The position numbers and the translations under genes are program-made. The notes beneath the pieces were generated by a model. That model was not told the DNA's origin, searched no databases, and saw only the letters and a list, made by a program, of their open reading frames with translations. This document shows, piece after piece, positions 29,307 through 38,735 of a DNA stretch of 64,000 nt (the stretch's first letter is position 1; every line of letters begins with the position of its first letter). The DNA is from Pseudomonadota bacterium. Its GTDB lineage: Bacteria; Pseudomonadota; Alphaproteobacteria; Rhodospirillales; Magnetospirillaceae. The DNA lies in NCBI GenBank assembly GCA_021793155.1, contig JAJYTF010000003.1:1-64000 (forward strand), read 5' to 3'.

Positions 29307-29882
29307 ATGGCCATAACTCTTCAGAAGATTGCCGGGGGGATCCTGTTTGCCCTGATCCTGGTGGTGGGGCTCAATCTCCTGGTCAACGGGCTGATGCCGA
29401 AGAAGACCTCGGTAGCACCGCCGACGATTGCCGCGGCCGAAGGCGGATTCCAGATGAAGGCCGGCGAACCGGCCGGCGGCGGGACCGCGGGCGAAGCCGA
29501 GCAGAAGGCGCAGGCCGCGCCGGAGGAACCCCTGCCCCAGCGGCTGGCCGCCGCCAGCCTGGAAAAGGGCCAGGCCGTGGCGAAGAAATGCCAGACCTGC
29601 CATACCTTGAACCAAGGCGGCGGCATCAAAGTCGGCCCCAACCTTTACGGCGTGGTCGGCCGGCCGAAAGCCTCGTTCCCCGGCTTCACCTATTCGGATG
29701 CGCTGAAATCCATGGGTGGCACCTGGACCTATGCGGATCTCGACAAGTTCCTGACCAAGCCTGCTGCGGCGGCTCCCGGCACCAAGATGACCTTCCCCGG
29801 CCTGCCCGATGCGAACGAACGCGCCGACGTGATCGCCTATCTGAAATCCATCAGCCCGAATGCGCCGCAGTTCCCCAAGTGA
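29307..29882 (+). CDS. Membrane-anchored class I cytochrome c (CycM-like)
   Basis: A 191-residue protein with an N-terminal membrane helix (residues 9-29), an alanine/glutamate/proline-rich linker (about 34-78) and a C-terminal cytochrome c domain. The heme site CQTCH is at 95-99, and the sixth ligand is likely M161 in GTKMTFPGL. The layout matches CycM/cytochrome c552-type anchored carriers that shuttle electrons from the bc1 complex to terminal oxidases in alphaproteobacteria. It is divergent from kdsB. Confidence 0.92.
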   Translation: MAITLQKIAGGILFALILVVGLNLLVNGLMPKKTSVAPPTIAAAEGGFQMKAGEPAGGGTAGEAEQKAQAAPEEPLPQRLAAASLEKGQAVAKKCQTCHTLNQGGGIKVGPNLYGVVGRPKASFPGFTYSDALKSMGGTWTYADLDKFLTKPAAAAPGTKMTFPGLPDANERADVIAYLKSISPNAPQFPK

Positions 29883-29933
29883 GGCGTTGAACGAGAGCTA
29901 GAATTCCCCCGGGTCCCGGTGCAATATCCCCCG

Positions 29934-30743
29934 ATGACAGCGACCCACAGTAGCGATCCCTGCCCCCAGGCTCAGGTTGATCTGGCACTGCGCCTGGCTG
30001 ATGCGGCCGGCGCAGTGACCCGCCGCTATTTCCGTACTCCCGTGGCGGTCCAGGACAAGGCCGACGCGAGCCCGGTGACCATCGCCGACCGCGAAGCCGA
30101 AGCGGTGATGCGCCGGCTGATCAACCAGGCCGACCGCCACCATGGCATCCTGGGCGAGGAATACGGCCCCGAGAACACCGACGCCGAATGGGTCTGGGTC
30201 CTCGACCCGGTGGACGGCACCAAGGCCTTCATCACCGGCAAACCTTCGTTCGGCACGCTGATCGCCCTTCTCCACCACGGGCGCCCGGTACTCGGCGTCA
30301 TCGACCAGCCGATCCTCGGGGAGCGTTGGCTGGGGGTGGCCGGGCGGCAGACGACGCTCAACGGGCGACCGATCCATGTCCGCGACTGCCCTGAATTGCG
30401 CCTTGCCGCCCTCTACGCCACCGCACCGGAAATGTTCGTCGGCCGTGACACGGTGGTCTGGGAGGCCTTGCGATCCCAGGTCAAGCTGCCGCGCTACGGC
30501 GCCGACTGCTATGCCTATGGCCTGCTCGCCGCCGGCTTCGTCGACCTGGTGGTCGAGGCGTCGCTGCAGCCCTATGACTATCTGCCGCTGGTCGCTGTGA
30601 TCGAAGGGGCCGGCGGGTTGCTCACCGACTGGCAAGGCCGGCCGCTCGGCCTCGGCTCGGACGGGCATGCCGTCGCCGCCGGCGACGCCCGCCTCCATGC
30701 TGCCGCTCTTTCCGTTCTCAACTCGACCCCTGCTGGAGGCTGA
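29934..30743 (+). CDS. hisN: Histidinol-phosphatase, inositol monophosphatase family
   Basis: A 269-residue metal-dependent phosphatase. The motifs are SPVTIADREAEAVMRRLI, GILGEEYG near 73, the metal site LDPVDGTKAFITGKPSFGTL near 90 and, late, YDYLPLVAVIEGAGG. The FITGKPSFGTLIAL form points to the histidinol-phosphatase (HisN) subgroup more than to SuhB. The start is uncertain: ATG 29934 is used, with GTG 29919 an alternative; neither has a clear Shine-Dalgarno. Confidence 0.85.
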   Translation: MTATHSSDPCPQAQVDLALRLADAAGAVTRRYFRTPVAVQDKADASPVTIADREAEAVMRRLINQADRHHGILGEEYGPENTDAEWVWVLDPVDGTKAFITGKPSFGTLIALLHHGRPVLGVIDQPILGERWLGVAGRQTTLNGRPIHVRDCPELRLAALYATAPEMFVGRDTVVWEALRSQVKLPRYGADCYAYGLLAAGFVDLVVEASLQPYDYLPLVAVIEGAGGLLTDWQGRPLGLGSDGHAVAAGDARLHAAALSVLNSTPAGG

Positions 30744-32579
30744 ATGCGCAAGTTTGTCGCCGCCGTGATCGGCCTGCTCCTTGCCGGCCCGGCCGCGGCG
30801 GCCTACGCTGCCGATACGGTGCCGACCCACGGCTTGGCCATGTACGGACAGCCCAAATACCCCGCTGGCTTCTCCCATTTCGACTACGTCAATGCCAATG
30901 CCCCGAAGGGAGGCGAAGTACGGCTCGAGGCGTTGGGCACCTTCGACAGCCTCAACCCTTACATTGTCAAGGGGCAGCCCGCCGGCCCCGCCGCCATGCC
31001 GTTCGAGACGCTGCTGGTTCCCTCGGCAGACGAACCGTTCAGCGAATACGGTCTCATCGCCGAAACCGTCGAGGTTCCCGATGACCGAAGCTGGGTCGTA
31101 TTCAACTTGCGCAAGGAAGCGCGGTTCCACGACGGAAGCCCGATCACCGCCGACGATGTGCTGTTCTCTTTCGACATCCTGAAGAGCAAGGGCGCCCCCT
31201 TCTTCCGCGCCTACTACGCCAGCGTCGTCAAGGCCGAGAAACTGGCCGACCGCAAGGTTCGCTTCGTCTTCGCCAAAGGCGAGAACCGCGAACTGCCGCT
31301 GATCGTCGGGCAGATGCCGATTCTCTCGAAAAAATACTGGCAGAACCGCGCTTTCGACGAGACCACCTTGGAACCGCCACTGGGCAGCGGACCCTATCGG
31401 GTGGAAAGCTTCGAGCCCGGCCGCTACATCGTCATGAAGCGGGTCGAGAACTATTGGGGCAAGGACCTGCCGGTCAACAAAGGCCTCTACAATTTCGACC
31501 GCATCCGCACCGACTATTACCGCGATTCGACGGTGGCGCTGGAAGCCTTCAAGGCCGGCGAATACGATATCCGCCCGGAGAACGAATCGAAGAAATGGGC
31601 CACCGGTTACGACTTCCCGGCGGTGACGGAAGGACAGGTCAAGCTTCGCCAGTTCTCCAACCAGCGCCCCACCGGCATGCAGGGCTACGCCTACAACATC
31701 CGCCGGCCGCTGTTCCAGGATCCGCGCGTCCGCCGGGCCTTGGCCTATGCATTCGACTTCGAATGGACCAACAAGAACCTTTTTTACGGCCAATATGTGC
31801 GGACCAAAAGTTATTTCTCCAACTCGGACCTGGCCTCGTCGGGCCTTCCCTCGGCCGAAGAACGAAAGCTGCTGGATCCGCTGAAGGACGAAATCCCGCC
31901 TGAAGTGTTCACCGCCGAATATGAGCCGCCCGAGGTCAAGGGAACGGACGGATTGCGCAACAACCTGCGCATCGCCGCCGGCCTGTTGAAGGAGGCCGGA
32001 TGGGTGGTTAAGGATGGCAAACTGGTCAACGGCAAGACCGGCCAACCTTTCACCTTCGAGATCCTGCTGGACCAGCCGGTATGGGAACGCATCAGCCTGC
32101 CCTTCGCCCAGAACCTGCAACGACTGGGCATCCAGGCCAATGTCCGCACGGTGGACACCGCCCAGTATAAAAACCGGGTCGATTCCTTCGACTTCGACAT
32201 GATCGTCGACGTCTGGGGCGAAAGCCTGTCGCCCGGCAACGAGCAACGGGAGTTCTGGGGCTCGGCCGCCGCTGACATGCAGGGCAGCCGCAACGTCGTC
32301 GGCATCAAGAGCAAGGCCGTCGACGACCTGATCGAGACAGTGGTGGCGGCGCCGGACCGCCCGAGCCTGGTCACCCGGGTCCATGCCCTGGACCGTGTGC
32401 TGCTGGGGGGGTACTACGTCATCCCTCACTGGCATATCAGCTATGACCGGGTGGCCTATTGGGACAAATTCGGCATGCCCGAAACAGTTCCGCAGCAGGG
32501 CTACCAGATGATGGCCTGGTGGGTTGACCCGACCAAGGCCGGAAAGGTTCCAGCGCCGAAGAAGGCGGAAAAACGCTAG
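30744..32579 (+). CDS. yejA: Oligopeptide/microcin C ABC transporter substrate-binding protein (YejA-like)
   Basis: A 611-residue periplasmic family-5 solute-binding protein. The signal peptide MRKFVAAVIGLLLAGPAAAA is cut near AYAADTVP. HGLAMYGQPKYPAGFSHFDY and ANAPKGGEVRL are typical of YejA. It starts directly after the hisN stop and leads yejA-B-E-F, an importer for peptides with, in E. coli, microcin C as a known cargo. Confidence 0.92.
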   Translation: MRKFVAAVIGLLLAGPAAAAYAADTVPTHGLAMYGQPKYPAGFSHFDYVNANAPKGGEVRLEALGTFDSLNPYIVKGQPAGPAAMPFETLLVPSADEPFSEYGLIAETVEVPDDRSWVVFNLRKEARFHDGSPITADDVLFSFDILKSKGAPFFRAYYASVVKAEKLADRKVRFVFAKGENRELPLIVGQMPILSKKYWQNRAFDETTLEPPLGSGPYRVESFEPGRYIVMKRVENYWGKDLPVNKGLYNFDRIRTDYYRDSTVALEAFKAGEYDIRPENESKKWATGYDFPAVTEGQVKLRQFSNQRPTGMQGYAYNIRRPLFQDPRVRRALAYAFDFEWTNKNLFYGQYVRTKSYFSNSDLASSGLPSAEERKLLDPLKDEIPPEVFTAEYEPPEVKGTDGLRNNLRIAAGLLKEAGWVVKDGKLVNGKTGQPFTFEILLDQPVWERISLPFAQNLQRLGIQANVRTVDTAQYKNRVDSFDFDMIVDVWGESLSPGNEQREFWGSAAADMQGSRNVVGIKSKAVDDLIETVVAAPDRPSLVTRVHALDRVLLGGYYVIPHWHISYDRVAYWDKFGMPETVPQQGYQMMAWWVDPTKAGKVPAPKKAEKR

Positions 32580-32644
32580 AACGGATGATGGAAAAGGCAT
32601 CGGCAACACGGACAGAAATGGCGCCGAGAAGTCCGCTCCCGAGC

Positions 32645-32668
32645 CCCTCTCCCGCCAGCGGGCGAGGG
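32645..32668. repeat. Hairpin between yejA and yejB
   Basis: CCCTCTCCCGC (32645-32655) and GCGGGCGAGGG (32658-32668) pair with one mismatch around a 2-nt centre. It lies in the 131-bp gap between yejA and yejB. Such a structure within the operon may protect the 3' end of the abundant binding-protein mRNA or attenuate downstream genes, as is common in binding-protein operons. Confidence 0.6.
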
Positions 32669-32710
32669 ACTTCGGGGGCGCCCCCGCATGACAAGTTCCG
32701 CTAAGTCCCC

Positions 32711-33799
32711 ATGGTTAGTTACATCATCCGCCGCCTGCTGCTTATTCCGCTGACCCTGTTCGGCATCATGGTGGTGAACTTCGCCTTCGCCCAACTGGCG
32801 CCGGGCGGCCCGGTCGAGCAGATGCTGGCCAAGGTGCAAGGGCAATCGGTCGAGGCGACGGCGCGCATCTCCGGGGCCGGCTCTCAGGAAACCATGGGGC
32901 GCGCAGCCGGCGAAGGAGCCGGCAAGTATCGCGGCGCGCAAGGCCTGGACCCGGCCTTCGTCAAGGAGATCGAGAAGCAGTTCGGCTTCGACAAACCACC
33001 GCTGGAGCGCTTCATCAAGATGATGGGCGACTATCTGCGCTTCGATTTCGGCAAGAGCTTCTACCGTGACGAGAGCGTGGTTCATCTGGTGCTGGAGAAG
33101 ATGCCGGTTTCCATTTCTTTGGGGCTGTGGAGCACGCTGATCATCTATCTCGTGTCCATCCCACTGGGGATCACCAAGGCGGTGAAGGACGGTTCGGCCT
33201 TCGACGTGGCCACCAGTTGGGCGGTGATCGTCGGCTATGCCGTGCCTGGCTTCCTGTTCGCCATCCTGCTGGTGGTGTTGTTCGCCGGCGGCACCTTCCT
33301 GTCTGTCTTCCCGTTGCGCGGGCTGACCAGCGTCGGCTGGGAGAGCTTTCCCTGGTGGCAGAAAATTCTCGATTACTTCTGGCACCTGGCGCTGCCGGTC
33401 TCGGCCCTGGTGATCGGCGGCTTCGCCGGCCTGACCATGTTGTCGAAGAACAGCTTCCTCGAAGAGATCAACAAGCAGTACGTCATCACCGCGCGGGCCA
33501 AGGGCCTGTCGGAGGGGCGGGTGCTTTACCGTCACGTCTTCCGCAATGCCATGCTGCTGGTGATCGCCGGCTTCCCCTCGGCCCTGGTGGGAATCCTGTT
33601 CACCGGCGCACTGCTGGTGGAGATCATCTTTTCCCTCGACGGTATCGGCCTGTTGGGCTTCGAGGCGGTGGTCAACCGGGATTATCCGGTGATGTTCGGC
33701 ACCCTGTACGCCTTCGGACTGATCGGCCTTGTGCTCAATCTGGTGAGCGACCTGACCTACCACCTGGTCGATCCGCGCATCGACTTCGAGGCCCGCTGA
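32711..33799 (+). CDS. yejB: Oligopeptide ABC transporter permease YejB
   Basis: A 362-residue inner-membrane permease starting [19 protein letters not shown], with [17 protein letters not shown], typical of YejB. The cytoplasmic EAA-type loop [20 protein letters not shown] near residues 260-280 contacts the ATPase. Its stop overlaps the yejE ATG by one base. Confidence 0.95.
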   Translation: MVSYIIRRLLLIPLTLFGIMVVNFAFAQLAPGGPVEQMLAKVQGQSVEATARISGAGSQETMGRAAGEGAGKYRGAQGLDPAFVKEIEKQFGFDKPPLERFIKMMGDYLRFDFGKSFYRDESVVHLVLEKMPVSISLGLWSTLIIYLVSIPLGITKAVKDGSAFDVATSWAVIVGYAVPGFLFAILLVVLFAGGTFLSVFPLRGLTSVGWESFPWWQKILDYFWHLALPVSALVIGGFAGLTMLSKNSFLEEINKQYVITARAKGLSEGRVLYRHVFRNAMLLVIAGFPSALVGILFTGALLVEIIFSLDGIGLLGFEAVVNRDYPVMFGTLYAFGLIGLVLNLVSDLTYHLVDPRIDFEAR

Positions 33800-34833
33800 T
33801 GGGCCCGATCTCGTTTTCCCCGCTAACCCGACGCCGCCTGGCCGCCTTTCGCGCCAACCGCCGGGGCTTCTGGTCTCTGTGGCTGTTCCTGCTGCTGTTC
33901 CTGTTGAGCCTGTTCGCCGAATTCTGGGCCAATGACCGGCCGCTGCTGGTGGACTATGACGGCCATCTTTTTTTCCCGGTATTCAAGGATTATCCGGAAA
34001 CCACCTTCGGTGGCGATTTCCTGACGGCGGCCGACTACCGCGATCCCTATCTGGCGAAACTGATTGACGAACATGGCGGGATGCTGTGGCCGCCGATCCG
34101 CTACGACTACCGTACGGTCAACCTCAACCTGCCGGTCCCCGCCCCTGCTCCGCCCTCGGCCGACAACATCCTGGGCACCGACGACCAGGGCCGCGACGTG
34201 GCGGCGCGCCTGATCTACGGCTTGCGCATCTCCGTGTTGTTCGGCTTGGCCCTGACGGTGGTCAGTTCGGTGATCGGCGTCGCGGCGGGCGCTGTCCAGG
34301 GCTATTTCGGTGGCAAGACCGACCTGTTGTTTCAGCGCTTCATGGAAATCTGGGGCGGCCTGCCGCAACTGTTCATCCTGATCATCACCGCCAGCATCCT
34401 CACCCCCGGCTTCTGGACGTTGCTCGGCATCCTGGTGCTGTTCTCCTGGACCAGCCTGGTCGGCGTGGTGCGGGCCGAGTTCCTGCGGGCCCGCAATTTC
34501 GATTACGTCCGCGCCGCCCGCGCCTTGGGCATGCCCGACTCCCGCATCATGTTCCGCCACGTGCTGCCCAACGCCATGGTGGCCATGCTGACCTTCATGC
34601 CGTTCATCCTGAACGGCTCCATCGTCTCGCTGACTTCCCTCGACTTCCTGGGCCTGGGCCTTCCCCCCGGCTCGGCTTCGCTGGGCGACCTTCTGCGCCA
34701 GGGCAAGGAGAACCTCCAGGCCCCCTGGCTGGGCATCACCGGCTTCGTCGTCCTGGCGCTCACCCTGTCGCTGCTGGTATTCGTCGGGGAAGCGGTGCGC
34801 GACGCGTTCGATCCAAGGAAGACGAACTTATGA
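33799..34833 (+). CDS. yejE: Oligopeptide ABC transporter permease YejE
   Basis: A 344-residue permease: N-terminal RANRRGFWSLWLFLLLF anchor helix, a periplasmic segment (LLVDYDGHLFFPVFKDYPET) characteristic of YejE, NILGTDDQGRDVAARLIYGL, and the EAA loop AARALGMPDSRIMFRHVLPN near 235-255. The ATG at 33799 overlaps the yejB stop; the frame is open much further upstream inside yejB but without similarity. A 33-codon overlapping micro-ORF follows. Confidence 0.95.
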   Translation: MGPISFSPLTRRRLAAFRANRRGFWSLWLFLLLFLLSLFAEFWANDRPLLVDYDGHLFFPVFKDYPETTFGGDFLTAADYRDPYLAKLIDEHGGMLWPPIRYDYRTVNLNLPVPAPAPPSADNILGTDDQGRDVAARLIYGLRISVLFGLALTVVSSVIGVAAGAVQGYFGGKTDLLFQRFMEIWGGLPQLFILIITASILTPGFWTLLGILVLFSWTSLVGVVRAEFLRARNFDYVRAARALGMPDSRIMFRHVLPNAMVAMLTFMPFILNGSIVSLTSLDFLGLGLPPGSASLGDLLRQGKENLQAPWLGITGFVVLALTLSLLVFVGEAVRDAFDPRKTNL

Positions 34834-34931
34834 AACAAGCCCCTCAGACGCCGGGCGCCGGCATCCGCCGGCTTGGCTTTCCTCCACGGGCAAGTCGCGC
34901 TGTGCGCTCCGGATCGCGAACCGCCACATGA
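34830..34931 (+). CDS. 33-codon linker ORF coupled to yejE and yejF (hypothetical)
   Basis: An ATG at 34830 overlaps the yejE stop as ATGA, and the ORF's own TGA overlaps the yejF ATG as ATGA. The 33-residue product begins MKQAPQTPGAGIRRLGFPPR and is rich in arginine, glycine and proline. No Shine-Dalgarno is evident; translation would rely on termination-reinitiation from yejE. It may serve only to carry ribosomes to yejF across the 94-bp gap. I do not recognise a family; it may not be a real protein. Confidence 0.35.
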   Translation: MKQAPQTPGAGIRRLGFPPRASRAVRSGSRTAT

Positions 34932-36541
34932 CTCACCTCCTCTCTGTCCGCGACCTTCGCGTCACCTTCGGCCGCGGCGATTCGGCGGTGGCGGCGGTCA
35001 AAGGCGTGTCGTTCGATCTCGATCGCGGACAGACTCTTGCCCTGGTCGGCGAATCGGGTTCTGGCAAGTCGGTCACCGCGCTGTCCGTCCTCCAACTGCT
35101 GCCCTATCCGCGGGCCCATCATCCGGCCGGCAGTATCATCCTGGACGGCCAGGAGCTGGTTGGCGCCAGCGACCGGATCCTGCGCTCGGTCCGCGGCGAC
35201 CGGGTGGCCATGGTGTTCCAGGAACCGATGACCAGCCTCAATCCGCTGCACCCCATCGGCAGGCAGGTCGGCGAAGTGCTCGAGGTTCATCGGGGAATGA
35301 CCGGCGAGGCGGCGCGCGCCCGGGTGATCGAACTGCTGCGCCTGGTCGGGCTGCCCGAGGCGGCCAACCGCCTGTCTGCTTTGCCGCACGAACTGTCGGG
35401 CGGCCAGCGCCAGCGGGTGATGATCGCCATGGCCCTGGCCAACGAGCCCGACATCCTGATCGCCGACGAGCCGACGACCGCCCTGGACGTGACCATCCAG
35501 GCCCAGATCCTGACCCTGCTCAAGGATCTGCAGAAGCGGTTCGGCATGGCCTTGCTGCTGATCACCCACGATCTCGGCATCGTCCGCAAGATGGCCGAGA
35601 GAGTTTGCGTCATGCAGGGCGGCGAAGTGGTCGAGCAGGGCGACGCCGCCACGGTATTCGATGCGCCGCGACACCCCTACACCCAGCGCCTGCTGGCAGC
35701 CGAGCCGAAGGGTCAGCCCAACCGGCCGGCCGCCGACGCGCCCGAATTGATGGCCTGCCAGGGCCTCAAGGTCTGGTTTCCGATCAAGCGCGGCGTCATC
35801 CCCCGCGTCGTCGGCCATATCAAGGCGGTGGATGGCGTCGACTTGTCGGTGCGCGAGGGCCAGACGGTCGGCGTGGTCGGCGAGTCCGGCTCGGGTAAGA
35901 CCACCCTGGGCCTGGCTCTGCTGCGTCTGACCAACAGCGAGGGGCCGGTCGCCTTCCTCGGCCGTCCGCTGCAGGGTTTGTCGCACGGACAATTGCGGCC
36001 CTTGCGCCGCGAAATGCAGATGGTGTTCCAGGATCCCTACGGCTCGCTCAGCCCACGGCTGTCGGTCGGCCAGATCGTCGGCGAGGGGCTCGAGGTTCAC
36101 CGCCTGGGCGGCAGCCGGGAAGAGCGCCGCGCCCTGATCGCGCAAGCGCTGGAGGAGGTCGGCCTCGATCCCGCCACCCAGGACCGCTATCCCCATGAAT
36201 TCTCCGGGGGCCAACGGCAACGCATCTCGATCGCCCGCGCCCTGGTGCTGAAGCCCCGCTTCATCGTCCTCGACGAGCCCACCTCGGCACTGGACGTCTC
36301 GGTGCAGGCGCAGATCGTCGACCTGCTGCGCGACCTGCAGACTCGCCATCGCCTGGCCTATCTGTTCATCAGCCACGATCTGCGGGTGGTCCGCGCCCTG
36401 GCCGACCAGTTGGTGGTGATGAAGGACGGAAAGGTGATGGAAGCCGGCCCGGCCGAGCGCATCTTCTCGAACCCACAATCGGCCTATACCCGGGCCCTGA
36501 TGGCCGCTGCCTTCGATCTCGAAGTCACCGCCGCACAGTAG
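34928..36541 (+). CDS. yejF: Oligopeptide ABC transporter ATPase with two nucleotide-binding domains (YejF)
   Basis: A 537-residue fused ATPase. Domain 1 has Walker [10 protein letters not shown] near 38, signature LSGGQRQRV near 156 and Walker [12 protein letters not shown] near 178. Domain 2 has Walker [10 protein letters not shown] near 318, signature FSGGQRQRI near 426 and [12 protein letters not shown] near 447. It energises peptide import with YejA, YejB and YejE. No terminator is visible after its stop. Confidence 0.96.
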   Translation: MTHLLSVRDLRVTFGRGDSAVAAVKGVSFDLDRGQTLALVGESGSGKSVTALSVLQLLPYPRAHHPAGSIILDGQELVGASDRILRSVRGDRVAMVFQEPMTSLNPLHPIGRQVGEVLEVHRGMTGEAARARVIELLRLVGLPEAANRLSALPHELSGGQRQRVMIAMALANEPDILIADEPTTALDVTIQAQILTLLKDLQKRFGMALLLITHDLGIVRKMAERVCVMQGGEVVEQGDAATVFDAPRHPYTQRLLAAEPKGQPNRPAADAPELMACQGLKVWFPIKRGVIPRVVGHIKAVDGVDLSVREGQTVGVVGESGSGKTTLGLALLRLTNSEGPVAFLGRPLQGLSHGQLRPLRREMQMVFQDPYGSLSPRLSVGQIVGEGLEVHRLGGSREERRALIAQALEEVGLDPATQDRYPHEFSGGQRQRISIARALVLKPRFIVLDEPTSALDVSVQAQIVDLLRDLQTRHRLAYLFISHDLRVVRALADQLVVMKDGKVMEAGPAERIFSNPQSAYTRALMAAAFDLEVTAAQ

Positions 36542-36920
36542 AATCATCACTGGACCAAATAGAGTCCCTCCCAGCCGCCGCCCCCTTGCCGCACCGAGCC
36601 TATGTTCCGGCGCTTCCCCGCGAGGGTTGCGGTAAATGGTTTTCCGTCGCGCTGTAGTGACTATTGCCCTTTTCTATAAACAGGTATTTCGGTACCGTTT
36701 TTTTCTTATTAACTTGTAGCACTGTAACGCACCACAGTCTCTCAATCTTATCAAGATACATTCCACGGTTTATGCATACAATTGCACACATTATTTCAGG
36801 TTGACCAGTATTGTTGGCCTATGCAATTTAATAAGTTCTTATAACGACCACAGGCCAGCGGTGGCGCAAGCGATGCCAAAGGACTATCGCCTAAAAAGAG
36901 AACTTTGGGAGTTGCCGTCC
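36542..36920. promoter_or_regulatory. AT-rich intergenic leader before the chemoreceptor gene
   Basis: The 379 bp between yejF and the chemoreceptor contain no credible gene. From about 36640 to 36850 the sequence is strikingly AT-rich against the GC-rich window, with runs such as CCGTTTTTTTCTTATTAAC near 36698. It probably holds the chemoreceptor promoter and 5' leader; TTGACC at 36801-36806 is a possible -35 box but lacks a convincing -10 box. A 63-codon minus-strand ORF here (36600-36791) has no supporting features. Confidence 0.45.
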
Positions 36921-38612
36921 ATGAAATTTAGTTTGCGAACAATGCCCATCGGCGCCCGCCTGGCGCTGATCGCCGTCGTGGCCTTCGCCAGCCTGGCGTT
37001 CGGCATCGCCAACCATCTCCGGCAGGTGCGGGAAACCACCTTTGCGGCACGCCTCGACAAGGTGCGGAGCGTCGTCGAAGGCGCCCACGCCATCATCGCC
37101 TACTACGCCGGCCTGGCCGAAAAAGGAGTAATGACGAAGGAAGCAGCCCAGGAGGCGGCGGCAACCACTCTGGCTGCCGTACGCTATTCCGGCAACGAGT
37201 ACCTGTTCATCATCGACACGAGCAACCACTCGGTGATGAACGGCGCCCACCCTGAGATGAAGGGCGCCGACCAGACCAACCTGCCGGACGGCAACGGCAA
37301 GTTTTTCGTCCGCGAAATGGTGAAGGTGGCAACGGACAAAGGCGAAGGCACCGTCGAATACGCCTTCCCCAAGCCCGGCTCCCGCGCGCCGGAACCGAAG
37401 CTCTCCTACGTCAAGGCCTTTGCCCCATGGAACTGGGTGGTCGGCACCGGCATCTATATCGACGACGTCCAGGCGGTTGTACGTGACGAGATCATCAGGC
37501 AGAGCGAACTCGGCCTGTTGGTGCTGCTGCTGATGGGAGGGACCAGCCTGGTCATCGGCCGGGCCATCTCGCGGCCGATCCGCACCCTGACCGACGAAAT
37601 GCGCCGTCTTGCCGCGGGCGACCTGTCGGTATCCGTCGCCCATGACCAGGGCGCCGAGATCGGCGAGATGCAGCAGGCAGTGCAGGTGTTCAAGCAAAAC
37701 GCCATCGAGGTGCGGCGCCTCACCGAGGAACAGAAGGCGACGGCAGCGCGCGCGGAGACCGAGCGGCGACAGATGATGCTGGGCCTGGCGGACGAATTCG
37801 AACGGACCGTGACCGAGGTGGTGGCCGGCGTCGCCTCGGCGGTGCGCCAGATGCACGGCACCGCCGAACGCATGGCCGCCGTCGCCGCCACCGCGTCCCG
37901 CCAATCCCAGCTGATGGCATCGGCCTCGGAGGAGGCCTCGACCAATGTGGAAACGGTGGCGGCGGCGACCGAAGAACTGCATTCGTCCATCGGCGAGATC
38001 GGCCGTCAAATCAACCAGTCGGCAACCACTTCGAGGAACGCCGTCGAGGCGGCGCGGCGCACCGATGTCATGGTTCGCGGCCTGGCCGAAGCGGCCCAAA
38101 AGATCGGCGAGGTGGTTGGCCTGATCAACGATATCGCCAGCCAGACCAACCTGCTGGCCTTGAATGCCACGATCGAGGCCGCGCGCGCCGGGGAGGCCGG
38201 CAAGGGCTTCGCCGTGGTGGCGGGCGAGGTGAAGAACCTGGCGAGCCAGACAGGGCGCGCCACCGGCGAGATTGCCCAGCAGGTGACCGCCGTCCAGTCC
38301 GCCACCAACGAGGCGGTAGCGGCCATCCACGGCATCGCCGAGACCATCACCGAAATCAGCGAGATCGTCTCCACCATCGCTTCGGCGGTGGAGCAGCAGG
38401 GCGCCGCCACTCAGGAGATCAGCCGCAATACCCAGCAGGCGGCGGAAGGCACGTCGACGGTCAGCCAGACCGTCACCGATGTCGCGGCCGCCGCCTCAGA
38501 AGCCGGCGAGGCCGCGCAGATGGTGCTGGACGAAGCGGCCGAAGTGAACAGCCAGACCGAGGCCCTCAACCACGCCGTCCGCCGATTCCTCGACGGCATT
38601 CGCGCCGCCTGA
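36921..38612 (+). CDS. Methyl-accepting chemotaxis protein with a Cache-type sensor
   Basis: A 563-residue transmembrane chemoreceptor. TM1 lies at about 12-30, a periplasmic single-Cache (Cache_2-like) domain with [20 protein letters not shown] spans about 35-185, TM2 about 192-212, HAMP ([20 protein letters not shown]) about 213-262, and the signalling coiled coil runs to the end. The hairpin tip [20 protein letters not shown] and [16 protein letters not shown] are canonical CheA/CheW-binding sequences. ATG 36921 has GGGAG 11 nt upstream. Ligand unknown. Confidence 0.94.
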   Translation: MKFSLRTMPIGARLALIAVVAFASLAFGIANHLRQVRETTFAARLDKVRSVVEGAHAIIAYYAGLAEKGVMTKEAAQEAAATTLAAVRYSGNEYLFIIDTSNHSVMNGAHPEMKGADQTNLPDGNGKFFVREMVKVATDKGEGTVEYAFPKPGSRAPEPKLSYVKAFAPWNWVVGTGIYIDDVQAVVRDEIIRQSELGLLVLLLMGGTSLVIGRAISRPIRTLTDEMRRLAAGDLSVSVAHDQGAEIGEMQQAVQVFKQNAIEVRRLTEEQKATAARAETERRQMMLGLADEFERTVTEVVAGVASAVRQMHGTAERMAAVAATASRQSQLMASASEEASTNVETVAAATEELHSSIGEIGRQINQSATTSRNAVEAARRTDVMVRGLAEAAQKIGEVVGLINDIASQTNLLALNATIEAARAGEAGKGFAVVAGEVKNLASQTGRATGEIAQQVTAVQSATNEAVAAIHGIAETITEISEIVSTIASAVEQQGAATQEISRNTQQAAEGTSTVSQTVTDVAAAASEAGEAAQMVLDEAAEVNSQTEALNHAVRRFLDGIRAA

Positions 38613-38626
38613 ACCGCCAAGCTTCA

Positions 38627-38663
38627 CCCTCTCCCCGCGTGGGCATTCAGACCGGGGAGAGGG
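38627..38663. terminator. Hairpin (CCCTCTCCCCG repeat) after the chemoreceptor gene
   Basis: Perfect 11-bp arms CCCTCTCCCCG (38627-38637) and CGGGGAGAGGG (38653-38663) around a 15-nt loop lie 14 bp after the chemoreceptor stop and before the convergent DUF2125 stop. A bidirectional terminator role is likely, although no T-run follows. It belongs to the same sequence type as the hairpin between yejA and yejB. Confidence 0.6.
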
Positions 38664-38735
38664 GCAGCGTGCGAGAGCGTCGCGCGCCACCCCAACTACG
38701 GGGGCCGTTACTGCCATTCCATTACCGAAACGACT

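Noticed and set aside
36600-36791. A 63-codon AT-rich minus-strand ORF in the yejF-chemoreceptor gap
   Set aside because: No ribosome-binding site, no recognisable domain, and the composition is what any frame would give in this AT-rich stretch.
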